DNA of 64,000 nt from CAWDVR01 sp044869805 (GCA_044869805.1 JBIOXV010000013.1:12103-76102), one strand, 5' to 3'; positions 8,464-17,745 are shown, counted from the stretch's first letter. Notes: generated by a model not told the origin, from the sequence alone. Made by a program: numbers and translations.

Positions 8464-10839
8464 ATGCTCAGCAGCTCTCGCCTTCGGTTCGCCGCCGCCT
8501 TGCTGCCGGTTCTCGCCGCCGCGCTACCCGCGCTGGCCTCGCCAGTGGCCGGCCTGCCGGTCACCCGGGACTTCTACGTGGTCCGCTTCGCCGAGCCCTC
8601 GCTGGCGCGCTACGCCGGCGACCTCCCCGGCCTCGAAGCCACTAACCCGAGGGCCCGCGGCGAGGTGAAGCTCGACCCCGCGAGCCCCCAGAGCCGCGCC
8701 TATCTCGCCCATCTCGACCGCCGGCAGGGCGAGCACCTGGCGGCGATCGAAGGCGCCCTCGGCCGCTCGGTGGTCGCGGTCTTCCGTTTTCGGGCGGTTT
8801 ACAACGGCGCCGCGCTGCGCATGAGCGCCGCCGAGGCCGACCGCGTGGCCGCGCTTCCCGGTGTGGTCAGCGTGCTCCCGGACGTGCACTATCCGCTGCA
8901 CACCGACCGCGGCCCGATCTGGATCGGCGCTCCCGGCATCTGGAATGGCACCGAGACCGGCGGCCTGCCGGCCACCAAGGGCGAGGGCGTCATCTTCGGC
9001 GACATCGACACCGGGGTGAACATGCTCCACCCCTCGTTCTCCGACTCCCCGGCGGACGGCCACTCCTACGTCAATCCCTTCGGCTCCGGGAACTACGCCG
9101 GCTGGTGCGACCCGCTGAACCCCGACTACGACCCGTCCTACACCTGCAACGACAAGCTGATCGGCGCCTGGGACTTCGTCGAGGCGGTGCCCGGGATCAC
9201 CGAGGCGGACGGGCCCGAGGACGACAACGGCCACGGCAGCCACACCGCCTCGACCGCGGCCGGCAACACTCTCCTGAGCCCGGCGGTGTCCGGCGTGGCC
9301 CCTCACGCCAGCCTCATCACCTACGACGCCTGCTACACCTCGGGGGGCCAGGGCCTCTGCCCCTTCGCCGCCACCTCGGCCAGCGTCGAGCAGGCGGTGC
9401 TCGACGCCGTCGACGTGATCAACTACTCGATCGCCGGCGGCACCAACCCCTGGGGCGGCGACATCGACACCTTCTTCCTCGACGCCGTGGCGGCCGGCGT
9501 CTTCGTCTCGGCGAGCGCCGGCAACTCCGGCCCCGGGCCCTCGACCGTCGCCCATCTCGGGCCCTGGATGATCACTGTCGGCGCCAGCACCCACGACCGG
9601 GTCAACGTGTTCAACGACCTGACGGGGATGAGCGGCGGCACCTCGCCGCCGGCCGACATGCAGGGCGCCAGCCGCACCGGCGCCTACGGCCCGGATTCGA
9701 TCGTCCACGCCCGCGACTTCGATGCCTTCCCGCCCGGCGACCCCAGCGACGGCCAGTGCCTGACGGCCTTCCCGGGCGGCACCTGGAGCGGCGGCGAGAT
9801 CGTAATGTGCGACCGCGGCACCATCGCGCGGGTCCTCAAGTGCGCCAACGTGCAGGCGGGCGGCGCCGCCGGCTGCATCCTGGGCAACCTGACCGAGACC
9901 GGGGTGGTGGCCGACCCCCACGTCATCCCCGCCATCCACGTCGACCAGACCGAGGCCAACGCGTTGCGCACCTGGCTGGCCTCCGGCAGCGGCCACACCG
10001 GCACCATCACCGCCTCGGCGGTCGAGACCGACCCGGCGGTGGCGGACATCATGGCGAGCTTCAGCTCGCGCGGGCCGAACGTGGCTTTCGACGGGCTCAA
10101 GCCGGACGTCACCAACCCGGGGTCGAGCATCTTCGCCGCGGTGCACGAGAACTCGGTGCCCGGCTTCACTCCGGACTTCGGCAACCTCTCCGGCACCTCG
10201 ATGTCGAGCCCGCACACCGCCGGCTCCGGCATCCTGCTCCACGCCCTGCACCCCACCTGGACGCCCGCCGAGATCAAGTCCGCGCTGATGACCAGCAGCG
10301 ACACCACGGTGCTCAAGGAGGACGCCGCGACGCCCGCCGACGCCTTCGACATGGGCGCCGGTAGGGTGGACCTCGGGAAAGCCGGCAAGGTGGGATTGAC
10401 GCTCGACGAGACGGCCGTCAACTTCCTGGCCGCCGACCCGGCGTCCGCTGGCGACCCGCGGACGCTCAACGTGCCCAGCATGCAGCACTCGGCCTGCGCC
10501 GGCTCCTGCTCCTGGTCGCGCACCGTGGACAGCGTCGCGGCTTCGTCGGTGACCTGGACGGCGACGGTCAGCGGGCCGACCGGCCTGCTGCTCTCGGTGA
10601 CGCCGCCGTCGTTCGCCCTCGGGGCGGGCGCCAGCCAGGCGCTCACCATCCAGGCGCAGATCAGCTACCTGCTGCCGCTGGGGAGCTACGTTTTCGGGCA
10701 GGTGACGCTGACGCCGAGCGACCTCTCGATCCCGTTGGCGCACCTCCCGGTGGCGGTGGTGCCGACCGCGATCAGCTCGATCTTCGCCGACGGCTTCGAG
10801 TCGGGGAACACGTCGGCCTGGTCGCTCACCTTCCCCTAG
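8464..10839 (+). CDS. Secreted subtilisin-like (S8) serine protease with PA domain
   Basis: A 791-residue exported protease. Signal peptide about 1-26 (AAALLPVLAAALPALA); inhibitor_I9-like propeptide (YVVRFAEPSLARY to VVSVLPDVHY); S8 catalytic domain with Asp about 181 (FGDIDTGVN), His about 257 (NGHGSHTAST) and Ser about 580 (SGTSMSSPH). A protease-associated (PA) domain is inserted between the His and Ser segments, as in plant and lactic-acid-bacterial subtilases. The C-terminal beta domain ends IFADGFESGNTSAWS, a short motif that may be a sorting or anchoring tag. ATG 8464 follows AAAGGAGCCGTACCG. It begins a run of three secreted proteins, the other two on the opposite strand. Confidence 0.95.
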   Translation: MLSSSRLRFAAALLPVLAAALPALASPVAGLPVTRDFYVVRFAEPSLARYAGDLPGLEATNPRARGEVKLDPASPQSRAYLAHLDRRQGEHLAAIEGALGRSVVAVFRFRAVYNGAALRMSAAEADRVAALPGVVSVLPDVHYPLHTDRGPIWIGAPGIWNGTETGGLPATKGEGVIFGDIDTGVNMLHPSFSDSPADGHSYVNPFGSGNYAGWCDPLNPDYDPSYTCNDKLIGAWDFVEAVPGITEADGPEDDNGHGSHTASTAAGNTLLSPAVSGVAPHASLITYDACYTSGGQGLCPFAATSASVEQAVLDAVDVINYSIAGGTNPWGGDIDTFFLDAVAAGVFVSASAGNSGPGPSTVAHLGPWMITVGASTHDRVNVFNDLTGMSGGTSPPADMQGASRTGAYGPDSIVHARDFDAFPPGDPSDGQCLTAFPGGTWSGGEIVMCDRGTIARVLKCANVQAGGAAGCILGNLTETGVVADPHVIPAIHVDQTEANALRTWLASGSGHTGTITASAVETDPAVADIMASFSSRGPNVAFDGLKPDVTNPGSSIFAAVHENSVPGFTPDFGNLSGTSMSSPHTAGSGILLHALHPTWTPAEIKSALMTSSDTTVLKEDAATPADAFDMGAGRVDLGKAGKVGLTLDETAVNFLAADPASAGDPRTLNVPSMQHSACAGSCSWSRTVDSVAASSVTWTATVSGPTGLLLSVTPPSFALGAGASQALTIQAQISYLLPLGSYVFGQVTLTPSDLSIPLAHLPVAVVPTAISSIFADGFESGNTSAWSLTFP

Positions 10840-10842
10840 CCG

Positions 10843-10956
10843 GTAGAGGCGACCCTTGTGGTCGCCCTGCCGAGGGGCGGCCACGAGGGCCGCCCCTACA
10901 ATGCGTGATCCCGTCTCTGGTGTAGGGGCGACCCTCGTGGTCGCCCGTCCGACGGG
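10843..10956. repeat. GTAGGGGCGACC-type inverted repeat, three arms
   Basis: Arms at 10843-10867 and 10875-10899 are inverted copies, one reading GTAGAGGCGACC and the other ending GGCCGCCCCTAC; a third arm begins at 10922. The same family recurs at 51221-51275. It lies between the convergent subtilisin and S1 protease genes and could act as a terminator. Confidence 0.8.
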
Positions 10957-10965
10957 CTCACGCGA

Positions 10966-12171
10966 CTATCGCACCGTCATCGAGCCCAGCTCGTCGGTCA
11001 CGTTTTCCCAGGCGCTGAAGATGAACAGGTTGCCGGCCGAGCTGCCGCCCCACAGCACGCCGTAGAGCGTGGCATTGGTGTTGCTGCTCGAGGTCGAGCC
11101 CGAGAACACGTCCGAGCCGCTGTCGCCACCGGCCACCGTGGCATTGACGCCGTCCTGGCAGAGCTGCGTGATGTTGGTGCCCGAGACGTTGATGTTGGTG
11201 CAGGTGAAGGAGACCGAGCCCCGGCTCCAGCCGGTGGTGCGCCCCACCTTGTTGAGGGTCTGGCCCTGGCTGGGGAAGTTCGCGGTGCCGGTGATGGTGA
11301 AGCGCGGCGCCGTGGTGCTGATGGTGAGCGAGCCCACGCCGGTGGTGCGCGCGATGCGGGCGAGCTCCCGCAGGCTGGAGGAGTCGTAGCGATAGAACGC
11401 GCTGTCGCTGTAGCGGCAGCGGCGGCCCGACGGGCAGGGGCTGCCCGTGAAGTAGGTCGGGTCGGCGGTCTCGACGCCGATGCGGTTGCTGCTGGTGTTG
11501 GTGTTCTGGTAGAGGACCGTGCCCTCGACGCCACCCTGGGTGTTGGTGCAGTGCGAGGCGGTGACCAGCCCCGCCACGCCGGCGCGGGTGGCGTTGAAGC
11601 CGCCCGAGCAGACGAAGCCGCCGAAGGCGATCTGCACGCCGGCCGGCACCGGCCGCACGCGGTCGCGCACCGTGGCGAGCTGGAAGATGGGATCGACGGC
11701 CTCGACGATCACCGCGCGCTTGGGCACGCCGAAGCTCGACAGCGCCGCCGACACCTGGTCGATGGCCGCGGTGCCGGCCTCGCGCTCCACGCCCACGCGC
11801 ACCCGGTTGCGGCCCTCGTCGGCGTCGAGCATCACCACGCCCGGTAGCGCCATCAGGTCCGTGAGTCGCTGCTTGTAGGTCACCAGGTCGCGGAAGTCGT
11901 AGTCGCCGCGGTGGATGCGGACCGGCGGCCCGCCGGCCTTCTGGAACTGCGGCGCCATCCGCAAGTCCTTCAAGTACACGTTGGCGATGCCCTCGGCGTC
12001 GTAGAACAGCCCCCCGAAGCCGGGCGTGTGCTCGGCGATGCGAGCGAGCTCTCGGTCCGAGGTCAGCGCTGGGCCGCGCCGGCCGGCGTCGTCGGCGGCG
12101 AGCGACGACACCAGGATCAGGGAGGCCAGAACCGCGAGACAAGCGACACCTCTGTCCAAAGCTTTGCGCAT
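10966..12171 (-). CDS. Secreted trypsin-fold (S1-like) serine protease
   Basis: A 401-residue exported protein with a signal peptide (ACLAVLASLILVSSLA, about 10-25), a pro-region of about 150 residues and a chymotrypsin-fold domain. The triad can be assigned: His207 in VTASHCT, Asp256 in DSAFYRY and Ser351 in AGGDSGSDVF. Cysteine pairs (VCSGG with SHC; FTCTN with LCQDG) fit family disulfides. The pro-region plus catalytic domain resembles streptogrisin/alpha-lytic proteases, which need the pro-region to fold. ATG 12171 follows TAGGAGGTGAGCTG, a strong ribosome site, with the palindrome AGAGAATTCTCT just upstream. Confidence 0.9.
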   Translation of the reverse strand: MRKALDRGVACLAVLASLILVSSLAADDAGRRGPALTSDRELARIAEHTPGFGGLFYDAEGIANVYLKDLRMAPQFQKAGGPPVRIHRGDYDFRDLVTYKQRLTDLMALPGVVMLDADEGRNRVRVGVEREAGTAAIDQVSAALSSFGVPKRAVIVEAVDPIFQLATVRDRVRPVPAGVQIAFGGFVCSGGFNATRAGVAGLVTASHCTNTQGGVEGTVLYQNTNTSSNRIGVETADPTYFTGSPCPSGRRCRYSDSAFYRYDSSSLRELARIARTTGVGSLTISTTAPRFTITGTANFPSQGQTLNKVGRTTGWSRGSVSFTCTNINVSGTNITQLCQDGVNATVAGGDSGSDVFSGSTSSSNTNATLYGVLWGGSSAGNLFIFSAWENVTDELGSMTVR

Positions 12172-12267
12172 CAGCTCACCTCCTAGAGAGAATTCTCTAG
12201 AGAAGGGAGTGCGGCGTCGAGGTCAGAAGGTGACGACGCAACCGGCTCGAGGCGGCCTGAAGTGGCG

Positions 12268-12294
12268 CCCTCTCCCGCGCGGAGCGGGAGAGGG
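12268..12294 (-). terminator. Hairpin after the BNR-repeat gene
   Basis: CCCTCTCCCGC (12268-12278) pairs perfectly with GCGGGAGAGGG (12284-12294) around a 5-base loop, just downstream of the minus-strand stop at 12315. There is no clear T-tract. Confidence 0.55.
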
Positions 12295-12314
12295 ACGCGG
12301 TTACTGGCGCTTCG

Positions 12315-14144
12315 CTACCGGCGCCGCACCCACATCGACGGGCCCTTCGTCTGGCGCACGATGAGGCCCTTCATGGCGTCCGCCTCCGCGGTCGAGTCGG
12401 TCACGCAGGCGCCGGTGCAGGTATCGACCGCCGTCGCCCAGACGCTGCCGTCGTGCGGCGAGACGATGATGTCGAGGAAGTCGAGCATGCCGGCGCAGCG
12501 GCCCGGCCCGCAGTTGCCGCGGTGGATGGGGTCCGCCGAGGCGTTGGCCGTCGTCCAGGTGAACTTGGGGCTGGAGTCGAGGGCATTGGTCGAGACCAGG
12601 ACGTAGTAGTTCCAGGGCCGGGTCAGGTCGCCCTGCGCCTGCGAGGTGGTACCCGGGAAGCTGATGGCGATGCGCCCCGCGTCGCCGGCCGCGAGGGTCG
12701 GGAAGTTCACCTCGTGCACCCCCGGCGGCGCGATCATCACCGGCGTGCTCCAGGTCGCCCCGTGGTCGGTGGAGGTGGCGAGATAGGGCAGCCGGTCGCG
12801 GTCGTCCCACCACACGGCATAGAGGTTGTCGGCCGCGTCGACCGCGACGTTGACCTCGTGGTCGGCGGTCGCGATGTAGCCGTTGATCTCGACCCGCGTC
12901 CAGGAGTCGGCGCCGTCCCCGGAGATCGCCACCGTGGCGATGCCGCAGTGCCCCTTGGGCAGGAAGACGCGGCCCGCGCTGTCGGTTGAGCCGTGGGCGT
13001 GGAGGCCGCCGCAGACGCCGCCATCGACGCCGATGTAGGCGGGGTCGACGGTGGGCAGGAAAGTCCTTCCGCCGTCGAGGCTGCGGCCGCAGGAGGAGTC
13101 GGCGACCCGGTTGAAGCAGTAGTAGACGACCTCCGGGAAGCCCTGGGTCGTAAGGCCGGCCGGCGGCGGCCCGGCAAAGAGCGTCTGGTGGTCGTTGACG
13201 AAGTCGCCGCAGGCGAGCGGGTTGCGCCGCCAGCTCTCCCCTTCGTTGTCCGAGAACAGCAGGTACGAGCAGCCGACGTAGAGGTCGATGGCGAAGACCC
13301 GGCCGCTGTCCTCCTCGACGTAGACGTACGGGTCGAGGGTGGTCGGCGGCTCGGTGGTGTCGAGCAGCGGCGGCTGCACCGTCACCCAGGTGAGGCCGCC
13401 GTCGCGCGAGCGCAACATCTCGGTGCGTGCCAAGTTGGTCGGCGGGGCCCCTGGCAGCGCGTCGAAGGTGGCGGCGGCGTAGAAGGCGGTGCCGGCCTGG
13501 TTGACGCCGACCGTCGGCTCGGCCGCCTCGCGGCCCACCTCGGTCGTCCGTACGCGCAGCGGCTGGCCGCCCCCGCCGCCCGGCGAGTTGGCCGGGGCCC
13601 CCTGGGCATAGAGCACCTCGGGAACCTGCACCGCCTGGTAGGTGCGCGCGGTGGCCTCCTCCGTCACGTTGGTGTTGATCGCCGCCGTCGCGGAATAGCT
13701 CGCCAGAGGCACCACCAGCCAGGCCTCGACGACCACGTCGTAGGTCCCCGCCGGCAGGTCGGAAAGCGCCACTGCCTCGTTGCCGGTGCCACCCGCCGAC
13801 AGGCCGAGGAGGGTGCCGGCGGAGTTGAAGACGAAGAGGTCGAAGTCGTTGCCGTCGGCCGCCTGAATGGCGATCTCGACGAGGTAGAGCCCGGAGAGCG
13901 GCGGCGACACGGTCAGCTTGAAGGTGTCGCACGCCGGGTCGAGCGTACGGGTCGCGTTGTTGCGGCAGCCGAGCCCGCTGTCGATCAGGGAGGTCGGGTT
14001 CGAGGTCAGGTAGGTCTTGCCCTGCCAGGCGGCCGAGGACGAGGGCGAGACGGTGCCCGAGGCCGGGGTGGCCGCCGCCGCGGGCGCGGCGACGACCAGC
14101 CCGAGGCCGAGCGCCGCGCAGAGGCTGAGAGAGGTCCGCAGCAT
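12315..14144 (-). CDS. Secreted sialidase-fold (BNR repeat) protein
   Basis: A 609-residue exported protein. Signal peptide about 1-25 (LSLCAALGLGLVVAAPAAAA), then a PPC-like beta domain (FDLFVFNSAGTLLGLSAGG, LPAGTYDVVVEAWLV), then a beta-propeller with BNR/Asp-box repeats such as SRDGGLTWVTV, SDNEGESWRRN, SLDGGRTFLP, SGDGADSWTRV and STDHGATWSTP. The catalytic arginines of true sialidases cannot be confirmed, so it is best called an exo-alpha-sialidase-like or BNR-repeat protein. ATG 14144 follows AAAGGAGTTGCGACC; the open frame further upstream is not used. It lies in tandem with the S1 protease, which suggests co-secreted degradative functions. Confidence 0.85.
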   Translation of the reverse strand: MLRTSLSLCAALGLGLVVAAPAAAATPASGTVSPSSSAAWQGKTYLTSNPTSLIDSGLGCRNNATRTLDPACDTFKLTVSPPLSGLYLVEIAIQAADGNDFDLFVFNSAGTLLGLSAGGTGNEAVALSDLPAGTYDVVVEAWLVVPLASYSATAAINTNVTEEATARTYQAVQVPEVLYAQGAPANSPGGGGGQPLRVRTTEVGREAAEPTVGVNQAGTAFYAAATFDALPGAPPTNLARTEMLRSRDGGLTWVTVQPPLLDTTEPPTTLDPYVYVEEDSGRVFAIDLYVGCSYLLFSDNEGESWRRNPLACGDFVNDHQTLFAGPPPAGLTTQGFPEVVYYCFNRVADSSCGRSLDGGRTFLPTVDPAYIGVDGGVCGGLHAHGSTDSAGRVFLPKGHCGIATVAISGDGADSWTRVEINGYIATADHEVNVAVDAADNLYAVWWDDRDRLPYLATSTDHGATWSTPVMIAPPGVHEVNFPTLAAGDAGRIAISFPGTTSQAQGDLTRPWNYYVLVSTNALDSSPKFTWTTANASADPIHRGNCGPGRCAGMLDFLDIIVSPHDGSVWATAVDTCTGACVTDSTAEADAMKGLIVRQTKGPSMWVRRR

Positions 14145-14296
14145 GGTCGCAACTCCTTTCGTGCAGGCCGAGCGTGGGCCCCGGCCGCTCCCCGATCTTG
14201 GGCGGCGGTGCGAGCGGCGGGAAGCGGGGGAATCCCTCAGGCGCGGAGAGGAGAATCCCTCAGACCGGGGTCGTAGCGGCCGAGCAGGCCCGGCCG

Positions 14297-14692
14297 CTAG
14301 AGGGAGACGACGCGGCCGGCCTCGAAGATCATCTGCGAAAAGGTCTGCCAGCCGAGGATGGCGTCGACCGCGGCCTGCACCTTGGCGCGGTCGAGGTCGT
14401 AGAAGCGGGTGGAAGCGCTGCAGGCGTAGAGGCGGACCAGGCCGCTCTTGCGGCTCGCTGCGAGGAGCTCGGTGAGCGGCGGCAGGTCGAGGCCCTCCAG
14501 GCGCTCGGCGGTGAGCGGTGGCTGGGGGTCGAGGGCGTCCCAGGCGCCGTCGACCCACGCTTTGAGAGCGCCGAAGAAGAGCGCGATGTCCACCCGGTCG
14601 CCGCCCGCCGCGCGGCTCGCCGCCAGCGACGAGATCTGGAAGCGGCCCTCCCAGTGGCCGGCGTGGGCGAGGATGAGGAGGGTGCTGGCCAT
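14297..14692 (-). CDS. DsrE/DsrF-like family protein
   Basis: A 131-residue cytoplasmic protein with the DsrE-like alpha/beta pattern: STLLILAHAGHWEGRFQISS at the start, DIALFFGALKAWVDG in the middle and LVRLYACSASTRFYDLD with a single conserved-position Cys (YACSAS) near residue 95. DsrE-family proteins carry sulfur or bind small ligands; this Cys would be the acceptor, but no other sulfur-relay genes are nearby. ATG 14692 is preferred over TTG 14701. The function is inferred from fold-level resemblance only. Confidence 0.6.
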   Translation of the reverse strand: MASTLLILAHAGHWEGRFQISSLAASRAAGGDRVDIALFFGALKAWVDGAWDALDPQPPLTAERLEGLDLPPLTELLAASRKSGLVRLYACSASTRFYDLDRAKVQAAVDAILGWQTFSQMIFEAGRVVSL

Positions 14693-14712
14693 GACACGCA
14701 ATTCGCCACCCG

Positions 14713-14793
14713 CCCAGATCCTTCGCTTCGCTCAGGATGACATGCGGGGCACCTGTCTTCCCCTGTCATCCTGAGCGAAGAGAAGGATCTGGG
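14713..14793. repeat. CCCAGATCCTTCG inverted repeat after korB
   Basis: Two 30-base arms (14713-14742 and 14764-14793) form a near-perfect inverted repeat: one begins CCCAGATCCTTCGC, the other ends AGAAGGATCTGGG, and both contain GCTCAGGATGACA or its complement. It sits directly after the korB stop and can serve as its terminator. A degenerate copy is in the gap at about 5677-5760. Confidence 0.8.
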
Positions 14794-14806
14794 TGGGGAG
14801 CTCTCC

Positions 14807-15832
14807 CTACGCCGCCGGCTCCCCCACGACCCAGGTCTCCGGGCCCCGGATCAGGTCCTCGAGCTTGGCGGGCCGGCGGCCTCGAGCCTCCTCCACCTGC
14901 GCCACCACGGCGGCGTCGTAGGTCGGAAGGTCCACGGCGCGCACCACGCCGATCGGTGTCGGGAACCGGGGCGGCAGGAGCTGCGACATCAGGAAGGCGA
15001 AGATGGCGTCCGGCTGGTGCTCGTCCCACACCAGGCAGTCGTCGATCGTGTGCTCGCCGCCCAGCTCGATCACCTCGAGCCGGGTGCCGGCGAGGCGGAT
15101 TCCCTTGTTGCGGCCGGCGCCGAAGACCAGCGGCTTGCCGTGCTCGAGGTAGAGCACGCCGTCGTCGCGGTTCTCCTTCTCGGTCATGTAGGTGAAGGCG
15201 TGGTCGTTGAAGATGTTGCAGTTCTGGTAGATCTCGATGAACGCCGTGCCCTGGTGCTGATTGGCGCGGCGCAGCACCTCGCGCAGGTGGGGCTGGAAGA
15301 TGTCGACGCTGCGCGCCACGAAGGTGGCGCCGGCGCCGATGGCGAGCGCCAGCGGGTTGAACGGGTGGTCGAGCGAGCCCATCGGCGTCGACTTGGTCTT
15401 CTTGCCCACCTCGCTGGTCGGCGAGTACTGGCCCTTGGTCAGGCCGTAGATGCGGTTGTTGAACATCAGCACCTTGACCCCGACGTTCCGGCGGATCAGG
15501 TGGATGAAGTGGTTGCCGCCGATCGACATGGCGTCGCCGTCGCCGGTCGCGATCCACACCTCGAGGTCCGGCCGCGCCAGTTTGAGGCCGGTGGCCACCG
15601 CCGGCGCCCGGCCGTGGATGGTGTGGAAGCCATAGGTGTTCATGTAGTACGGGAAGCGGCTCGAGCAGCCGATGCCCGACACCACCACGAACTTCTCTTT
15701 CGGGATACCGAGCTCGGGGAATACCGTCTGCACGGCGGAGAGGATGGCGTAGTCCCCGCAGCCGGGGCACCAGCGCACTTCCTGGTCGGTCTGGAAGTCC
15801 TTCTTGGTCAGGGCCGTCGCCTCAGTGGGCAT
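14807..15832 (-). CDS. korB: 2-oxoacid (2-oxoglutarate):ferredoxin oxidoreductase, beta subunit
   Basis: A 341-residue thiamine-pyrophosphate subunit. It carries WCPGCGDY and GIGCSSRFP, which supply cluster cysteines, and the ThDP/Mg2+ motif GDGDAMSIGGNHFIH followed by NNRIYGLTKGQYSPT. Together with KorA it oxidises a 2-oxoacid, most likely 2-oxoglutarate, to its acyl-CoA and reduces ferredoxin. Its form is the two-subunit type known from Mycobacterium KorAB and Hydrogenobacter rather than the four-subunit anaerobic enzyme. It overlaps korA by 11 bases and is the last gene of the nuo-kor operon. Confidence 0.94.
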   Translation of the reverse strand: MPTEATALTKKDFQTDQEVRWCPGCGDYAILSAVQTVFPELGIPKEKFVVVSGIGCSSRFPYYMNTYGFHTIHGRAPAVATGLKLARPDLEVWIATGDGDAMSIGGNHFIHLIRRNVGVKVLMFNNRIYGLTKGQYSPTSEVGKKTKSTPMGSLDHPFNPLALAIGAGATFVARSVDIFQPHLREVLRRANQHQGTAFIEIYQNCNIFNDHAFTYMTEKENRDDGVLYLEHGKPLVFGAGRNKGIRLAGTRLEVIELGGEHTIDDCLVWDEHQPDAIFAFLMSQLLPPRFPTPIGVVRAVDLPTYDAAVVAQVEEARGRRPAKLEDLIRGPETWVVGEPAA

Positions 15833-17732
15833 GGGGCACCCCCAGCAGCTCGCAGATCCGGTGGTAGAGCTCCTGGCGGAAGAACGGCTTGCCCTGTACC
15901 TTGCTGAAGGTGATGACGTCCTTCAAGTAGCGGGCGCGCAGCAGCAGGGCGAGCTGGCCGGAGTTCATTTCCGGCACCAGCACGTGGTCGAATCGCGCCA
16001 GCACCTCGCCCAGGTTGTCCGGGAAGGGGTTCAGGTGGCGCAGGTGGGCGCGGGATACAGGCAGGCCCTGGCGCCGCGCCAGGTTGACAGCGCCGGTGAT
16101 GGCGCCGGCCGTCGATCCCCACCCCAGCACCAGGAGCTCGCCGCCGCCCGGGTCGCCCTCGACCACCACCGGCGGAATGTCGTTCGCGATCCGCGCCACC
16201 TTCTCCGCCCGCAGGCGCACCATGCGCTCGTGGTTGTCGGCGTCGTAGGAGACGTTGCCGGTCACGTCCTGCTTCTCGATGCCGCCGATCCGGTGCTCGA
16301 GCCCCGGCGTGCCGGGGATCGCCCAGGCACGGGCCAGGGTCTCGGGGTTGCGCACGTAGGGATGGAACCCCTGCGGGTCGTCGCGGAAGGCGATCTGCAA
16401 GTCGGGCAGGTCCTCGACCCGCGGCAGCTTCCATGGCTCGGAGCCGTTGGCGATGTAGCCGTCGGAGAGCAGCACCACCGGCACCATGTACCTCAAGGCC
16501 AGCCGGCAGGCCTCGATGGCGGTGTCGAAGCAGTCCTTGGGCGAGGCGCAGGCCACCACCGGCAGCGGCGACTCGCCGTTCCTGCCGAACATGACCTGCA
16601 GCAGGTCGGACTGCTCGGTCTTGGTGGGCATGCCGGTCGAGGGGCCGCTGCGCTGGATGTCGCAGACCACGATCGGCAGCTCCACCATCAGCGCCAGGTT
16701 CATGGCCTCGGCCTTGAGCGCGATGCCCGGGCCGCTCGAGGTGGTTACGCCGAGCGCGCCCCCGAAGGCGGCGCCGATCGCCGCGCAGATGGCGGCGATC
16801 TCGTCCTCGGCCTGGAAGGTGGTGACCCCGAAGTGCTTGTAGGCGGCGAGCTCCTCGAGCACGCCCGAGGCCGGGGTGATCGGGTAGGCGCCCAGGAACA
16901 GCGGCAGGCCGCTCCTGCGGCTGGCGGCGATCAGGCCGATCGACAGCGCCGAGTTGCCGTTGATGTTGCGATAGAGGCCGGGCTCGAGGTCGGCCTTGTC
17001 CACCTCGTAGCGGACCTGGAAGGCCTCGGTGATGTTGCAGAAGTTCCAGCCCGCCTTGAGCACCTTGATGTTGGCGTCGGCGAGCTCCGGCTTGGACTTG
17101 AAGCGGTTGCCGATCCAGCCGACGGTCGAATCCAGCGGCCGCGAGAACAGCCAGTAGGCCATGCCTAAGGCGAACATGTTCTTCGCCCGCTCGACGCTCT
17201 TGGCGTCGAGGCCGCTCGCCTCGAGGGTGCGGCGGGTCATGGTGGTGAGCGCCGCCTGGTAGACGCGGTAGCCCGAAAGGCTGCCGTCCTCCAGCGGGTT
17301 GGTCGCCAGGCCCGCCTTCTTGAAGTTGCGCTCGTGGAACTCGTCGGTGTTGACGATCACCACGCCGTTGGGCTTCAAGTCCTTGATCTCTTTGCTGAGC
17401 GCCGCCGGGTTCATCGCCACCAGCACGTCGGGCGCGTCGCCCGGGGTGTGGATGTCGTAGTCGGCAATGCGTACCTGGAAGGCCGAGACGCCGGCGAAGG
17501 TGCCGGCCGGGGCACGGATCTCGGCCGGGAAGTCGGGCAGCGTCGAGAGGTCGTTGCCGAGCAGCGCCGAGGTGTTGGTGAACTGGCCGCCGGTCAATTG
17601 CATGCCGTCGCCGGAGTCACCGGCGAAGCGGATGACGACGTCCTCGAGTTTTTCCAGCCGGACCTGTCGCTCGGGGGTGGGACGCTCGGGGGTCGGCTCG
17701 GCGTCGTGGGCGGCGGTGGCGGGCGTGGTCAT
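15822..17732 (-). CDS. korA: 2-oxoacid (2-oxoglutarate):ferredoxin oxidoreductase, fused gamma-alpha subunit
   Basis: A 636-residue fusion: gamma domain first (RFAGDSGDGMQLTGGQFTN, DFPAEIRAPAGT, about 25-215), then the alpha domain (GAYPITPASGVLEELA, FQAEDEIAAICAAIGAAFGG, TTSSGPGIALKAEA) and a C-terminal transketolase-like domain (HLNPFPDNL). The glutamate of QAEDE and the PITPAS loop are catalytic-face features of the family. ATG 17732 follows an AGGAGAG site; GTG 17741 is also possible. nuoI ends 13 bases upstream, and NuoI is the ferredoxin-like subunit of complex I. Having both on one transcript suggests direct electron transfer from 2-oxoglutarate into the quinone pool. Confidence 0.94.
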   Translation of the reverse strand: MTTPATAAHDAEPTPERPTPERQVRLEKLEDVVIRFAGDSGDGMQLTGGQFTNTSALLGNDLSTLPDFPAEIRAPAGTFAGVSAFQVRIADYDIHTPGDAPDVLVAMNPAALSKEIKDLKPNGVVIVNTDEFHERNFKKAGLATNPLEDGSLSGYRVYQAALTTMTRRTLEASGLDAKSVERAKNMFALGMAYWLFSRPLDSTVGWIGNRFKSKPELADANIKVLKAGWNFCNITEAFQVRYEVDKADLEPGLYRNINGNSALSIGLIAASRRSGLPLFLGAYPITPASGVLEELAAYKHFGVTTFQAEDEIAAICAAIGAAFGGALGVTTSSGPGIALKAEAMNLALMVELPIVVCDIQRSGPSTGMPTKTEQSDLLQVMFGRNGESPLPVVACASPKDCFDTAIEACRLALRYMVPVVLLSDGYIANGSEPWKLPRVEDLPDLQIAFRDDPQGFHPYVRNPETLARAWAIPGTPGLEHRIGGIEKQDVTGNVSYDADNHERMVRLRAEKVARIANDIPPVVVEGDPGGGELLVLGWGSTAGAITGAVNLARRQGLPVSRAHLRHLNPFPDNLGEVLARFDHVLVPEMNSGQLALLLRARYLKDVITFSKVQGKPFFRQELYHRICELLGVPHAH

Positions 17733-17745
17733 GGCCTGCACTCTC

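Noticed and set aside
13000..14276. A 427-residue plus-strand frame opposite the BNR-repeat gene
   Set aside because: Codon composition and the repetitive Arg/Gly/Val product mark it as the antisense of the secreted protein, which has a signal peptide and Asp-box repeats.
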